DNA from: Vanessa cardui
Taxonomy: Eukaryota > Arthropoda > Insecta > Lepidoptera > Nymphalidae
Direction: 5' to 3'
NCBI RefSeq assembly: GCF_905220365.1
Contig: NC_061140.1
Span: 746,501 to 810,500 of the forward strand
DNA: 64,000 nt
Part shown: positions 12,701-20,988 of the stretch, piece after piece
Layout of the letters: each line of letters starts with the position of its first letter
Position numbering within the stretch: position 1 is the stretch's first letter
Notes under the pieces: model-generated
The model's database searches: none
Told to the model about the DNA's origin: nothing
Seen by the model: only the letters and a program-made list of their open reading frames with translations
Translations under genes and position numbers: made by a program

Positions 12701-15700
12701 TGTGCCTTGTAAGTATGTTTTGAAATGCTCAATAAAAAAAGGCTTAATGACGTTTACTGAAAATATCAATGCGGGGTTATAGAAAGCTATCATATATCAA
12801 GAGGCAATGAAAGAAAAAAAGAAAAAACATTTATTGACATACACACATATAAAGAAAAAAATATATATACAAAAATGGATATAAAAACAACATAAACAAA
12901 GAAAGATATAATAATAAAAAATATATAATGAATATAAAACTAGTGTGCAGTCAAAAGTACAGCTCAGGCTATGAGGGATTTTTATCCCTCTGCTGATTTT
13001 CAACTGTTTCCCTTGTAGCCACGCAATAACAGTATCAACTTAAATAATAATAACGGAAACCGTATAACGGAACACCGTCGACGTCAGTGTAATCGTCACC
13101 GCACGCCCATGTAGATTACGTCACGTTGCGTAATGCTATTGCTATATGCTGAGAACGCACTGTGTCAGTATTTTCTTAAGTTCCTTTGCGGCTATCTCTT
13201 TCCCTCTCTTGGGTGCGGTTACAGCTGCACCCTTACTTTGTCGCACTTGTCAATGATAACTTTGTCGCTCCTCGAATCTTCTAGGTCGGGAAACATCTGA
13301 AACTTAAAAATTACTTAGCTTTTGTATTTAGAGTACTACCCCTCAAAGTTTTAATCCGATGAGTGAGTGCTGCTAATCCAGATGTCATCACCAAGTGATC
13401 ACACCAAGTCCTGAACTACCAGACGAAAGTTCATCATCATCAGCCTATTTTTGTCCACTGCTGGACATAGGCCTCTCCCAGTGCACGCCACTGTGGTCTT
13501 TCTCCGGCTACTCGCAGAGCTAGCTTTTTTCGGCTAGACGAAAGTTACGAAAATGATATTTTTCCACTGTATCGTGTAGGCGAAGTCTGGCCGGAGGTGT
13601 TCAAGAACTCGAACCAAGTCGCTCTGGCGAGTGTGCAGCGTCTCGTCAGCAAGCTGATGGAGCGCGAGATCAAAGCGTACCGCAGCGGAGTGTACGCCAC
13701 ACAGCCACGCGAGCCGCCCTCGCTGGCGCACCTGCCGCCCGCCAGCCCCGTGCGTGGCCTCATGGAATGCTTCCGCAGGCAGGTTAGCACTAATACCACC
13801 TGTTAGTCGCCGACCATTTCGGTCGCAACGTTATTTGGTTGGGCGTTAAACGGTTTTTTTATATCATTAAAATTGATAATTATGTATTCAACAACAACAG
13901 CCTGTAAATTCCCACTGCTGGGCTAAAGGCCTCCTCTCCCTTTGAGGAGAAGGTTTGGAACATATTCCACCACGCTGTTCCAATGCGGGTTGGTGGAATA
14001 CACATGTGGCAGAATTTCTATGAAATTTGTCACATGCAGGTTTCCTCACGATGTTTTCCTTCACCGCTGAGCATGAGATGAATTATAAAGACAAAATTAA
14101 GCACATCAATCAGCGGTGCTTGCACCCGCAATCATCGGTTAAGATGCACGCGTTCTAACCACTGGGCCATCTCGACTCTGCTGCTCATTCCTTTCAAATA
14201 TTTAACTGATGCTTTTGTTACAAAATTCAACACCATTTATTTATTTATTTATGCTTTATTGCACCAAAACTATATTCTACATTATACCATTAAAAGTTGC
14301 ATAAATGTGACAGGAGACCTTATCGCTAAAACAGCGATCCAAATCCATGCAACTTTTGGGCAGAGGACTGGTATTAGTACACCCAGCTTGAAGTCTAAAC
14401 ATATATATTCAATATATGGAATAATGCATGTAATACATCTTCAAAACAGGCGACTTCTCCATCCTACGACTACCCAGAAGCGGTCCTTCTAGCCATACTC
14501 GGCACTCTCTCAGCGGATTACCCGAAGCCTCTTCCACCTCTCGACTTCTGCTTCCTGCACGAAGTGTTCCACAGAGGCCACCACTGGAAGGCAGGCTGCG
14601 TGAAGCTCGCGGCCCGGCAGGCGAGCACGTCGGTGTCCGCCAAACGTCTGATAGAGAACTTCTTGCAGAGCATCGTGCCTGGACGGAGCGAGGTTAGTTC
14701 ATGCGATTGCGATGATTTATCGTATTGGGCTATAGAGTGGGACTCTATAGTCCGATTATACGATTTCAGAAGAGCAATGGTTTATAAGGTATTTGTTTTA
14801 TGTATAATAAGGTATATGTTACATTCATCTATTTATGTCATTTGCCATTAACCATAATATATTTTATTGATTTTAAGACCATAAATTAAATTCAATTGCA
14901 ACAGCTAATGACGTCCTCGTCGCAGCGGTAACTAATATGCTATCGGTACTAAAGCATACGCTGGGGGTAGAGTCTAGTTACGTCACTCGTGTTGTAAATT
15001 TAATCATCGTGTATATTGTCTTTATAAAAATCTTTTCAGGAATCTGATATAATGCTGTTCTTCGAAAACCTCCCGATCTTCTGCCGCACCGTGCCTCCAA
15101 ACAACATCCGAACACCTCTGGAGAATTGTCTCACTGAGTCATTCTACCAGCTACCGAAGTCGAGTCAGGACCCCGAGGAGTTGCTCTTCATCAAGCAGCT
15201 GAGGATTATCAAGGAGTGCTTGGAGTCGGACAGGATACACGACGCCAACAGGACCCTCCTCTCGCAAATCGTCGAAAACTACTTTTCTTTGCTCGATGAT
15301 GATCACCTGGTAAGAAATGACCTACCAAATAACCAGTAATGAGAATTTTACACAGGCCCCGTATATCCTATAGCTGCGTCGAGTGTCAGTTCCTTTTCAT
15401 AATTTGACCAAGGCAGTCATAGATTTTTGGTAAACATGGAATAAAGAAATAGTTCGGTAAGCTTTTTGGATAGGAGGACTAGAGTCAGTTTCAATAAATA
15501 AAACTAATTATAACGGATGAATCGCGTATATTAATTATTTTTAAACATCCCGACGTTTCGAGCACTTTGCAGTGTTCGTGGTCACGGGTAGACTTAAGGT
15601 TTAAGACAACATTAGAGTCAGTTTCGTTAATGTCATTCATAATTTGACCAAGGCAGTCATATTTTTTGGTAAACATGGAATGAAGAAATAGTTCGGTAAG

Positions 15701-18700
15701 CTTTTTGGATAGGAGGACTAGAGTCAGCTTCGTAAATGTCAGTACTGATTTGAATGGTTTTGTGGCCAGGCGTGGCCGGCGTACCTGGACACGTGCGGGG
15801 GGCTGCCCACCAAGCACCTGGAGCGTATGACGTCACCGTCGGGGTGGTGGGAGGTGTCCGGCGCGCTGCTGCGGCGTGCGGGTCGCGTGCGCGCGGCACT
15901 GGCGGCCCGCTCGCTCGTGTGGCTCAACGAACTCGTCGACGCGCACGCCGCCTGCCCGCCGTACGTGCCTGATATTAATACGATTATATATGGCCTCCCT
16001 AAATTTGAGCACATTTCTTCATATCGGTTAATGCTTAATTGGCTACCTATTAAAGATCGTAGGCATTTAAGAATACTATGTATTCTACACTCTCTTGTTT
16101 ATAATCCACTTGCTCCTTCTTATCTTAAGTCCTGCCCGCCGTGCGTGCCTGTCTCATATTAAATTTATCACAAAGTGCAAAGATGACTTATTAACAACTA
16201 GCTTTTGCCCGCGACTTCGTTCGCGTGGACTTCAGGTTCGTCCCGTCTAGTGTAGTAATCGCTTAAAATCGCTTTGTAAATAAGCCATTATTTCTCGTAC
16301 AAAGTAAAGGATAAAAAATTGTTATTGTGGGTTATTCCTAAGAGATAAACATATACCATCACGCACTTTTTTGTAGACCTTTTTAAGTTGTACAATACTG
16401 TAGTACATTGTTTTGATCTATCCTGTAGGATTCAGTCAGCGTTTGCAATGTAAGCGCAATAATGTGTTTTTTTACGACCTCACATTAGAAACCTCAAAAA
16501 TTGTAGCCTATATGTTATTCTGATGTATAAGCTATATTGTGGTAAAGTTTCATTCAAATCCATTCAGTAGTTTTTACGTGAAAGAGTAACAAACATCCAT
16601 ACATCCATACATACAAACTTTCGCCTTTATAATAGTAGTAGGATTTAATCAATCGAAATATATTTCTGCACTTTAAAGGGAACAGGAGAACTTCCTTCGC
16701 TGCATATTACCGGCGCTGCAGGCCGCTAAGCCTGACGAGCAATCCACCACGGACTGGTTCCTGCAGCTGCTGGCGCGGACGCAAGTCGCCTTTAACGAGT
16801 CAATATTTTTCTAATTAACTGTTTAGCAATCTTAATAGTCACAGATTATTTAAATTCAACTCGTGCCTCGTAGGACGGAAGACGAGACGCAGAAGCTGTT
16901 CCTGTGCGACGTGTTCTTTCTAAGCGTGGTGGTGTTCAGCGGGCTGTGGGCGCTCGAGGCGGAGCCCGGGCGCTCCGCCCTGCGTCGCGCGCTGCCCCCC
17001 GCCGCCGCTGCGCTCGCGTCGCGCCCCGCCTGGCGCGCCGCCGCGCTGCCGGTGAGCATGGTCCTTCTAGCCGGATTACGGCCTGACTTGAAAGCTTTAG
17101 CTGCTCCAACTCAAATGACTTTATTCAAACTCAACCAACGGTTCGGAAAAAGAAATATCCCGACTTAACAAGTACCGCTATTAAGCTGAAACCGCACTTT
17201 AGCGGCGCGGAGCGGCGTCGATTAATATTATATCTAAATAATAATATGATTCAAACCGCACCACAGCGGCGCGGCGCAGCGTGATGCGACGCAGCGCGGC
17301 TTGTTTGGGCGCCAAAGAATATTTTGCCGCGCAGCGCCGCTCCGCGCCGCGCCTCTGCCGCTAGTGCGGTATAGCTAGCGGCGCGGCGCGGCCGAATGTA
17401 ATATACTCAGTTCGAGTTCAACTAGCAGCCAAACAAGGCGACGCACGATGGACGACGAGAAATTGATATCGATATGAATTTTTCTTTTGACATTCTCAAA
17501 TTAGTATGAAAACGAACGGTGTCTTTCAAGAGTCGTGGAAAAAGTTTGTGGTATTCTCCCTCTTTGTAGCGAAAACGTGGGATGTCATGTATCCATGTAG
17601 ATTTCATACATTTCCATTTCTCTAATTTTTCTGCCTCTTCACATAGTAAAGACACCGCGATCACTTTTTCAAAAGTTTCGTCCATCTTCAATGTCGTCTA
17701 GCTACGCACTGACTAGTGAAAAGGCCGCGCCGCGCCGCGCCTCTCCGCTCCGCGCCTCTAAAGTGCGGTTTCAGCTTTAGATGAGTCAAATTTAGGAACA
17801 ACTTATATTCCAACCTTCTTAATGGCACCCACCCCACGTGGCAGTTACTGGAGTGGCTGTGCCACACGCGCGACACGATCCGCGAGCCGAGCACGGCGCA
17901 CTGCTGCCAGCGCGCGCTGCTGGCGCTTCGCCACACGGAGCAGTTCACCACGCAGAAGATCTGGATGAGGATGTGAGTACCCATACGAAGGATTTCTTAT
18001 TTTTTTATTTTATAATTAAGAGAATCCTTTTGAAATTTGTCCCTGTTGGTAATATTATATGTATTCAGTTTGGATAGAAATTTGATTACTATTAAAATAG
18101 TATATATCCTATTAACTGGGCAAAAGACATCTCTACTTTTGAGGATGACATTTGATACTGATAACACCACTCCCTGAGAGAGTACATTTGTGTTTCAGAG
18201 TTTCATTCTACTCAAGTTTCCTCACGTTGTTTTCACAAAGCACGAGATGAATTGTAGTTATGAACACAAATAAAGCACACGAAAATTAAGTGGTACGGTT
18301 TGCAAAATTCGCTAAAAAAAATAGATTATTTAAAAACACGTTGCCTAATATATTTACTTTCTCTTTTTCACCGCTAAAGGGGGAATATCGAAGAGATCTA
18401 AAGAGATGGTGTGTTTGTATCTGTAGTACTTTTTTACTATTAACATTGCTAATTTACAATTCATAAAAATGTAAAAAGCAGTAATACGAAACAACGTTTT
18501 AGTTCTGCTAACTGCCAATTGTGCTTATTTCACTGTACATAATTCTTAATTAATTTAATAGTGATAACGAGGTTCAAGGTATAAAAATAATAAATAAATG
18601 AGAATAGCAACGGCTCTTATTCGTGAGGCTCGTTCAAGGTCACTTTAATAACCTACATACATACATACTTTTATTATAAAATGACATTAGATCAGTAAAA

Positions 18701-19092
18701 AATGATGGTAATATTTGCAGCTGGAAAGCGCCTTTTAGTTCGTTCAAAGGGAAATCCAGTACTTATTAAATTTATTATTTTTATACTTTGCCTGCTTTGT
18801 CAGTGACGCTGATGTCATTTGAATATTTGTTTTAATTAAATTGTATATAACAATGCTAAAATATGTGTTTCATCAATATAATGTTAATAATATTTTTAAT
18901 CAGAAACAATGTTTATACTTTTTTTTTGTTGTTTGTACTAACATATAAGTAGGTGCAATACTTGTTGTGATAACGCTACACGCTATTAATAACAAGAATA
19001 TTAGTGCATTATTAAAATAACGAAAATATTTTTGCAGGGAGATGAATTATGGAAAGACTGCTATCGCGTTAGAAGATTCAGAAGCTTGTTAA
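3773..19092 (+). CDS. FOCAD: Focadhesin (FOCAD), 19 coding exons, 1197 aa
   Basis: Coding exons: 3773-4053, 4431-4634, 4729-4888, 5391-5533, 7755-7906, 8274-8830, 9112-9216, 10253-10365, 10581-10784, 11337-11529, 12615-12708, 13580-13782, 14450-14692, 15770-15960, with exon 14 at 15040-15309 between the last two, then 16679-16798, 16874-17051, 17845-17972, 19038-19092. All introns are GT/AG and phases agree across 3594 nt. The N-terminus (LRDKCASPDN, LTACQGLLALVELG, VVTLLPST) and the segment LKSPQHPFITVLE resemble vertebrate focadhesin. The rest is helical HEAT/ARM-like repeat with long Leu/Ala-rich helices. The central-to-C-terminal half, including LVSKLMEREIKAYRSGVY, corresponds to the family's DUF3730/DUF3028 regions. 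Human focadhesin is about 1800 aa, so this one is about a third shorter. Focadhesin is linked to focal adhesions and to stability of the SKI mRNA-decay complex. Exons 9, 10, 15 and 17 are very GC-rich. Introns carry many transposons. The exon-15 donor is duplicated. Confidence 0.93.
5085..5285. mobile_element. Possible short hAT-like MITE in FOCAD intron 3
   Basis: The left end CAGAGGTGTAGCTAGGTGAGG and the right end GATAGCTACCTCAATG are near-inverse. The interior (TTGGGCCCT, GGCCCCCTGACCTCCGGGGCCCT) resembles the hAT MITE at 10895-11194. I could not find an 8-bp target duplication, so the limits are approximate. Confidence 0.4.
5568..6854 (-). mobile_element. Mariner transposon, almost full length, FOCAD intron 4
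   Basis: Terminal inverted repeats GGTTGGGGAAAAAGT (left, from 5568) and its complement (right, ending 6854) are each flanked by TA, the mariner target. The 1.29-kb length is normal for the family. A single transposase frame runs 6675-5641 on the minus strand. Both the element and its gene are antisense to FOCAD. Confidence 0.95.
5641..6675 (-). pseudogene. Mariner transposase with two in-frame stop codons
   Basis: About 344 codons in one frame start at MSESKEEIRYILKFYYKKGK. An N-terminal paired-type helix-turn-helix is followed by the WVPHEL block. The D,D34D catalytic triad is present: Asp in ITGDEKWITYDK, Asp in VFHHDNARPHTS, and Asp in YSPDLAPSDFHLF. Two in-frame stops break it: a TAA right after RKRSW (6169-6171) and a TGA near 6007-6009. 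There is no frameshift. With all three catalytic Asp present and only two stops, the copy looks young but inactive. The mariner family mobilises by cut-and-paste at TA. Confidence 0.92.
6911..7214. mobile_element. Long-palindrome MITE, PIF/Harbinger-like, FOCAD intron 4
   Basis: The left arm (6911-6992) and right arm (7137-7214) are inverted copies over about 80 bp with few mismatches. They start TAGACCGGGAGATGATAATG and pass through GTCTAATTACGTAAA. TAA at 6908-6910 is repeated at 7215-7217, the 3-bp TWA target size of Harbinger elements. The centre is about 140 bp and non-coding. Confidence 0.8.
7575..7731 (+). repeat. Two-copy tandem repeat of about 85 bp next to a FOCAD acceptor
   Basis: The block ACTTATTGACACTTCCTGGC, followed by AGGCGGAACTTTGCGGTTC and CCTTGTTAAACAATGTC, occurs at 7575-7645 and again at 7661-7731 with a few changes. 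It lies directly before the acceptor of coding exon 5 at 7755. Confidence 0.85.
8930..9025 (-). repeat. Degenerate SINE fragment, FOCAD intron 6
   Basis: The match to the local SINE family is limited to the GAGATGAATTATAA-CACAAATTAAGCAC block and a blurred head (AGCAGTGGGCTCTCGGCTC). This is an old remnant. Confidence 0.45.
9268..9475. repeat. GC-rich unclassified repeat-like segment, FOCAD intron 7
   Basis: An island of clearly higher GC (for example CGGCGAGCGCCATGAGATCG and CTACCGTGACGCCCTGACGG) starts with a G-run, in an AT-rich intron. It has no open frame. I believe it derives from a retroelement untranslated region, but this rests on composition only. Confidence 0.35.
10895..11194. mobile_element. 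hAT-type MITE with perfect 8-bp target duplication, FOCAD intron 9
   Basis: The ends CAGGGCCGTATTTAGG and TTTAAATCCGACTGTG are imperfect inverted repeats. CTTGTGTT flanks the element exactly on both sides (10887-10894 and 11195-11202), the 8-bp duplication typical of hAT. The 300-bp interior is non-coding. Confidence 0.88.
11764..12346. mobile_element. Possible inverted-repeat element, FOCAD intron 10
   Basis: The left end TAGCGGCACGCTATGAAGGC continues CGTTTTGAC. The right end, read in reverse complement, begins TAGCGCTAAGATACGATGGC and also continues CGTTTTGAC. The shared GGCCGTTTTGAC core and similar flanks suggest terminal inverted repeats of a 0.58-kb non-autonomous element. The target duplication is not clear. 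Confidence 0.45.
13436..13530 (-). repeat. 3' tail of an RTE-type LINE, FOCAD intron 11
   Basis: The segment TCCACTGCTGGACATAGGCC, followed by TCTCCCAGTGCACGCCACTG and GGCTACTCGCA, matches the 3' end of the RTE element at 32405-33490. The orientation is minus. Confidence 0.7.
13891..14178 (-). repeat. tRNA-derived SINE, nearly complete, FOCAD intron 12
   Basis: Read on the minus strand, it starts GAGTCGAGATGGCCCAGTGG (A box), then GGTTAGAACGCG. The B-box region GCGGGTGCAAGC follows, then the family body, ending AGGCTGTTGTTGTTG. It resembles the Metulj-like SINEs of butterflies. The B-box segment carries a short deletion here compared with 48489-48778, where GGGTTTGAACCCG is complete. Confidence 0.88.
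15398..15743. repeat. Tandem duplication of about 107 bp interrupted by a 120-bp insertion, FOCAD intron 14
   Basis: Two copies start CATAATTTGACCAAGGCAGT (15398 and 15638) and run through TTGGATAGGAGGACTAGAGT. The first is split by a 120-bp insert (15493-15612) flanked by a 13-bp duplication, TAGAGTCAGTTTC at 15480-15492 and 15613-15625. The insert contains CCGACGTTTCGAGCACTTTG. The tandem duplication therefore predates the insertion. Confidence 0.8.
15972..16130 (+). mobile_element. LINE reverse-transcriptase fragment at the FOCAD exon-15 boundary
   Basis: This 159-bp piece encodes, in the FOCAD reading frame, INTIIYGLPKFEHISSYRLM followed by LNWLPIKDRRHLRILCIL and PLAPSYLK. That is the C-terminal reverse-transcriptase linker seen in jockey/CR1-type LINEs. 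It is flanked by 21-bp near-identical repeats (15951-15971 and 16131-16151, one mismatch) that contain the exon end and a splice donor. It has no poly(A) or 3' UTR, so it is not a textbook target-primed insertion. Confidence 0.82.
16197..16644 (+). repeat. Interspersed repeat with 'CCCGCGACTTCG...TAGTAGGAT' ends, FOCAD intron 15
   Basis: It starts ACTAGCTTTTGCCCGCGACT and ends CTTTCGCCTTTATAATAGTA/GTAGGAT, with a conserved TTTTTACGTGAAAGAGTAAC block before the end. A related remnant lies at 49809-49997. No inverted repeats or coding are seen. It resembles Helitron-like non-autonomous repeats described in Lepidoptera, a tentative classification. Confidence 0.55.
17085..17170 (-). repeat. LINE 3'-tail remnant beside the Harbinger element
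   Basis: The short segment GACTTTATTCAAACTCAACC followed by ACGGTTCGGAAAAAGAAATA matches the minus-strand LINE tail present at 40245-40512 and 62550-62830. Confidence 0.55.
17184..17776 (-). mobile_element. Internally deleted PIF/Harbinger transposon, FOCAD intron 17
   Basis: Perfect terminal inverted repeats AGCTGAAACCGCACTTTAG lie at both ends, with TTA target duplications at 17181-17183 and 17777-17779. The subterminal regions are packed with GCGGCGCGG-type motifs on both strands, likely transposase-binding arrays. The only coding left is a transposase N-terminus (17422-17691). The element is about 593 bp, far shorter than an autonomous one. Confidence 0.88.
17422..17691 (-). pseudogene. 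Harbinger transposase N-terminal remnant
   Basis: An 89-codon frame begins MKMDETFEKVIAVSLLCEEA. The part STWIHDIPRFRYKEGEYHKL followed by FPRLLKDTVRFHTNLRMSKE corresponds to the conserved N-terminal region of PIF/Harbinger nucleases (the 'W-v-h-i ... e-f-h-L ... F-r-m-s' pattern). The DDE catalytic part is absent, lost to the internal deletion. Confidence 0.75.
18190..18305 (-). repeat. Degenerate SINE fragment, FOCAD intron 18
   Basis: TTTCCTCACGTTGTTTTCAC and GCACGAGATGAATTGTAGTT align with the body of the local SINE family. Both ends are lost. Confidence 0.5.
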
Positions 19093-20988
19093 TGAGATGT
19101 TAAAATAAGTGTTGCCATGTATTATATTACTAATATTTATAAAATACACGAACGAGGGTTTTAAATGTTAATCTGCCCAACTAGTATTATGACATACAAT
19201 GAACATAACACTAAAATGAAAAGCTTGGTTTGTTTCTTAGTTTTATTTAAATGGGAGAAATCGATCTCTTACTGTATGATAATTCTCCAAAATGGTGCTT
19301 CTCTAAATAAAAATCAATTAACCCATAGTTTCTAAAATAATTAATCAACGATGTGATCGCTCATTGGTCGTTTATTTCGTGATCTGTGTCAAAGATCAAT
19401 GATTATTTACATTATAGCCAAATAAATATACACCTAAATCACATTTTTGAGAAATAAACAAATTTGAGAAAAAACATGTATAATAGTGTACATACAAATT
19501 GTACAACCGTTAAATATCCTTCCTAGTTTCCTACTTACCTTCCCGAAAGACTGAATTTTATTGTTACTTGAGACAAATTGTTTTTTTTTTTTAAAAAAAA
19601 AGATTAATTGTTCAAAATTTAAACCAATAAAAGTTGCATTCAACATTTCTTCTCTAGCCTTAATAATACTTTTAAATCAAGTGATTACTAATTATAATGT
19701 AAATGATGCAGATTTAAAGTTACTATTATTATATTATTGAAGGTATTTGACAATGTTATTCTACATAACACATTAAAATAAGCAACGTTTTTATACGAAA
19801 ATAAAAATGACAATATTGTATCTAATCGATCCAAAATGTTTAATAAAACAATAATATATACCAAAAACGTCTTTTATTTCACTATATCATGTAAACATTC
19901 ATTGATTATATTATAAAATAATTTTATATAGAGATCATGTTTTATTGATATTATAAATAATACTAGACTTATTATATATACTGATATCATTATTTTTAAT
20001 CTGTGGAACACTGAACATCTTATTACAGTAAAGATTTCTTTTTCATGTTAATAGTATGTAACTATTTACCTATGCGAGAGGAGCAAGACTTATTAATATC
20101 TAATATATCTGTTTTATGAGAAAGATAGGCGCATATTCCACCACACTGCTCTAAAGCGGGTTGGTGGATACACATGTGGCTGAGTTTTTAGTTGTAGTTG
20201 AAATTAGACATATGCAGATTTCCTCACGATATTATCATTCGCCGCCGAGCACGAGATGAATTATAAAACCAAATTGAGCACATGAAAATTCAGTGGTGCT
20301 TGCCTGATTTAGAAGCCAAAATAATTGGTTAAGATGCATACATTCTGACACTAGGCCATTTGGCTCTAATAATAGAGATAAAGTAGTACGATGAAGTCCC
20401 ACATAAAAACTTCAAACTATTTTTAAATGAAGCTTTTACTAACATGTTTATGATATATTTATTTACAAAATTGTTAAATATTTGTATTACCAATTAAATA
20501 TCTACATCACATATAACTTATACTACACAAGTGTTGGTTCTTTGTACACAATAATTTACACTCACTCACTGTCACTTATATCACGTTTAATCTAATGTCA
20601 GTTCCAATCGTTATCACCACGAGCAAATGTTTTACTAAACTAACTAGTCTAAATACTAAAAGGGAGATGATCTCTACATATTTCGTTACTTGATCTATCA
20701 TATTTATAGAATGTATAACCCATGGAGGCCAAGAATTAAAAAAGTAAAGGATATCTTTCCTTCTTGTATGTAAAACACCTTTTGAATTGGTACATGTGAT
20801 AATATCTCACATCTAATGTTTAATTTGCATTGTTTATTGAGTCAGTAGAGAGTAATCACATATGAGGAAATCTGGGACGAGGCAAGCTCTCCACTCTTCA
20901 CTGGAACAGTTGTAACATGGTGAAATCATGTACCATCTTAGGGTGTTTGTATCTATAATGTCTGCGCGTCGTGCCGCGCACGCCGGGC
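19093..20988. other. Convergent spacer between FOCAD and NICE-3
   Basis: This is AT-rich, non-coding sequence between two stop codons. A SINE lies at 20130-20368. An AATAAA signal for the minus-strand NICE-3 gene lies at 20838-20833, about 150 nt beyond its stop. I see nothing else. Confidence 0.6.
20130..20368 (-). repeat. tRNA-derived SINE, diverged copy
   Basis: Blocks ATATTCCACCACACTGCTCT, AGCGGGTTGGTGGATACACA and GCACGAGATGAATTATAAAA match the SINE family. The tRNA-like head is blurred (ACTAGGCCATTTGGCTC). Confidence 0.75.

Noticed and set aside
15491..16014. Minus-strand frames of 80-108 aa rich in Arg, Pro and Ala
   Set aside because: They lie opposite the GC-rich FOCAD exon 15 and match no family.
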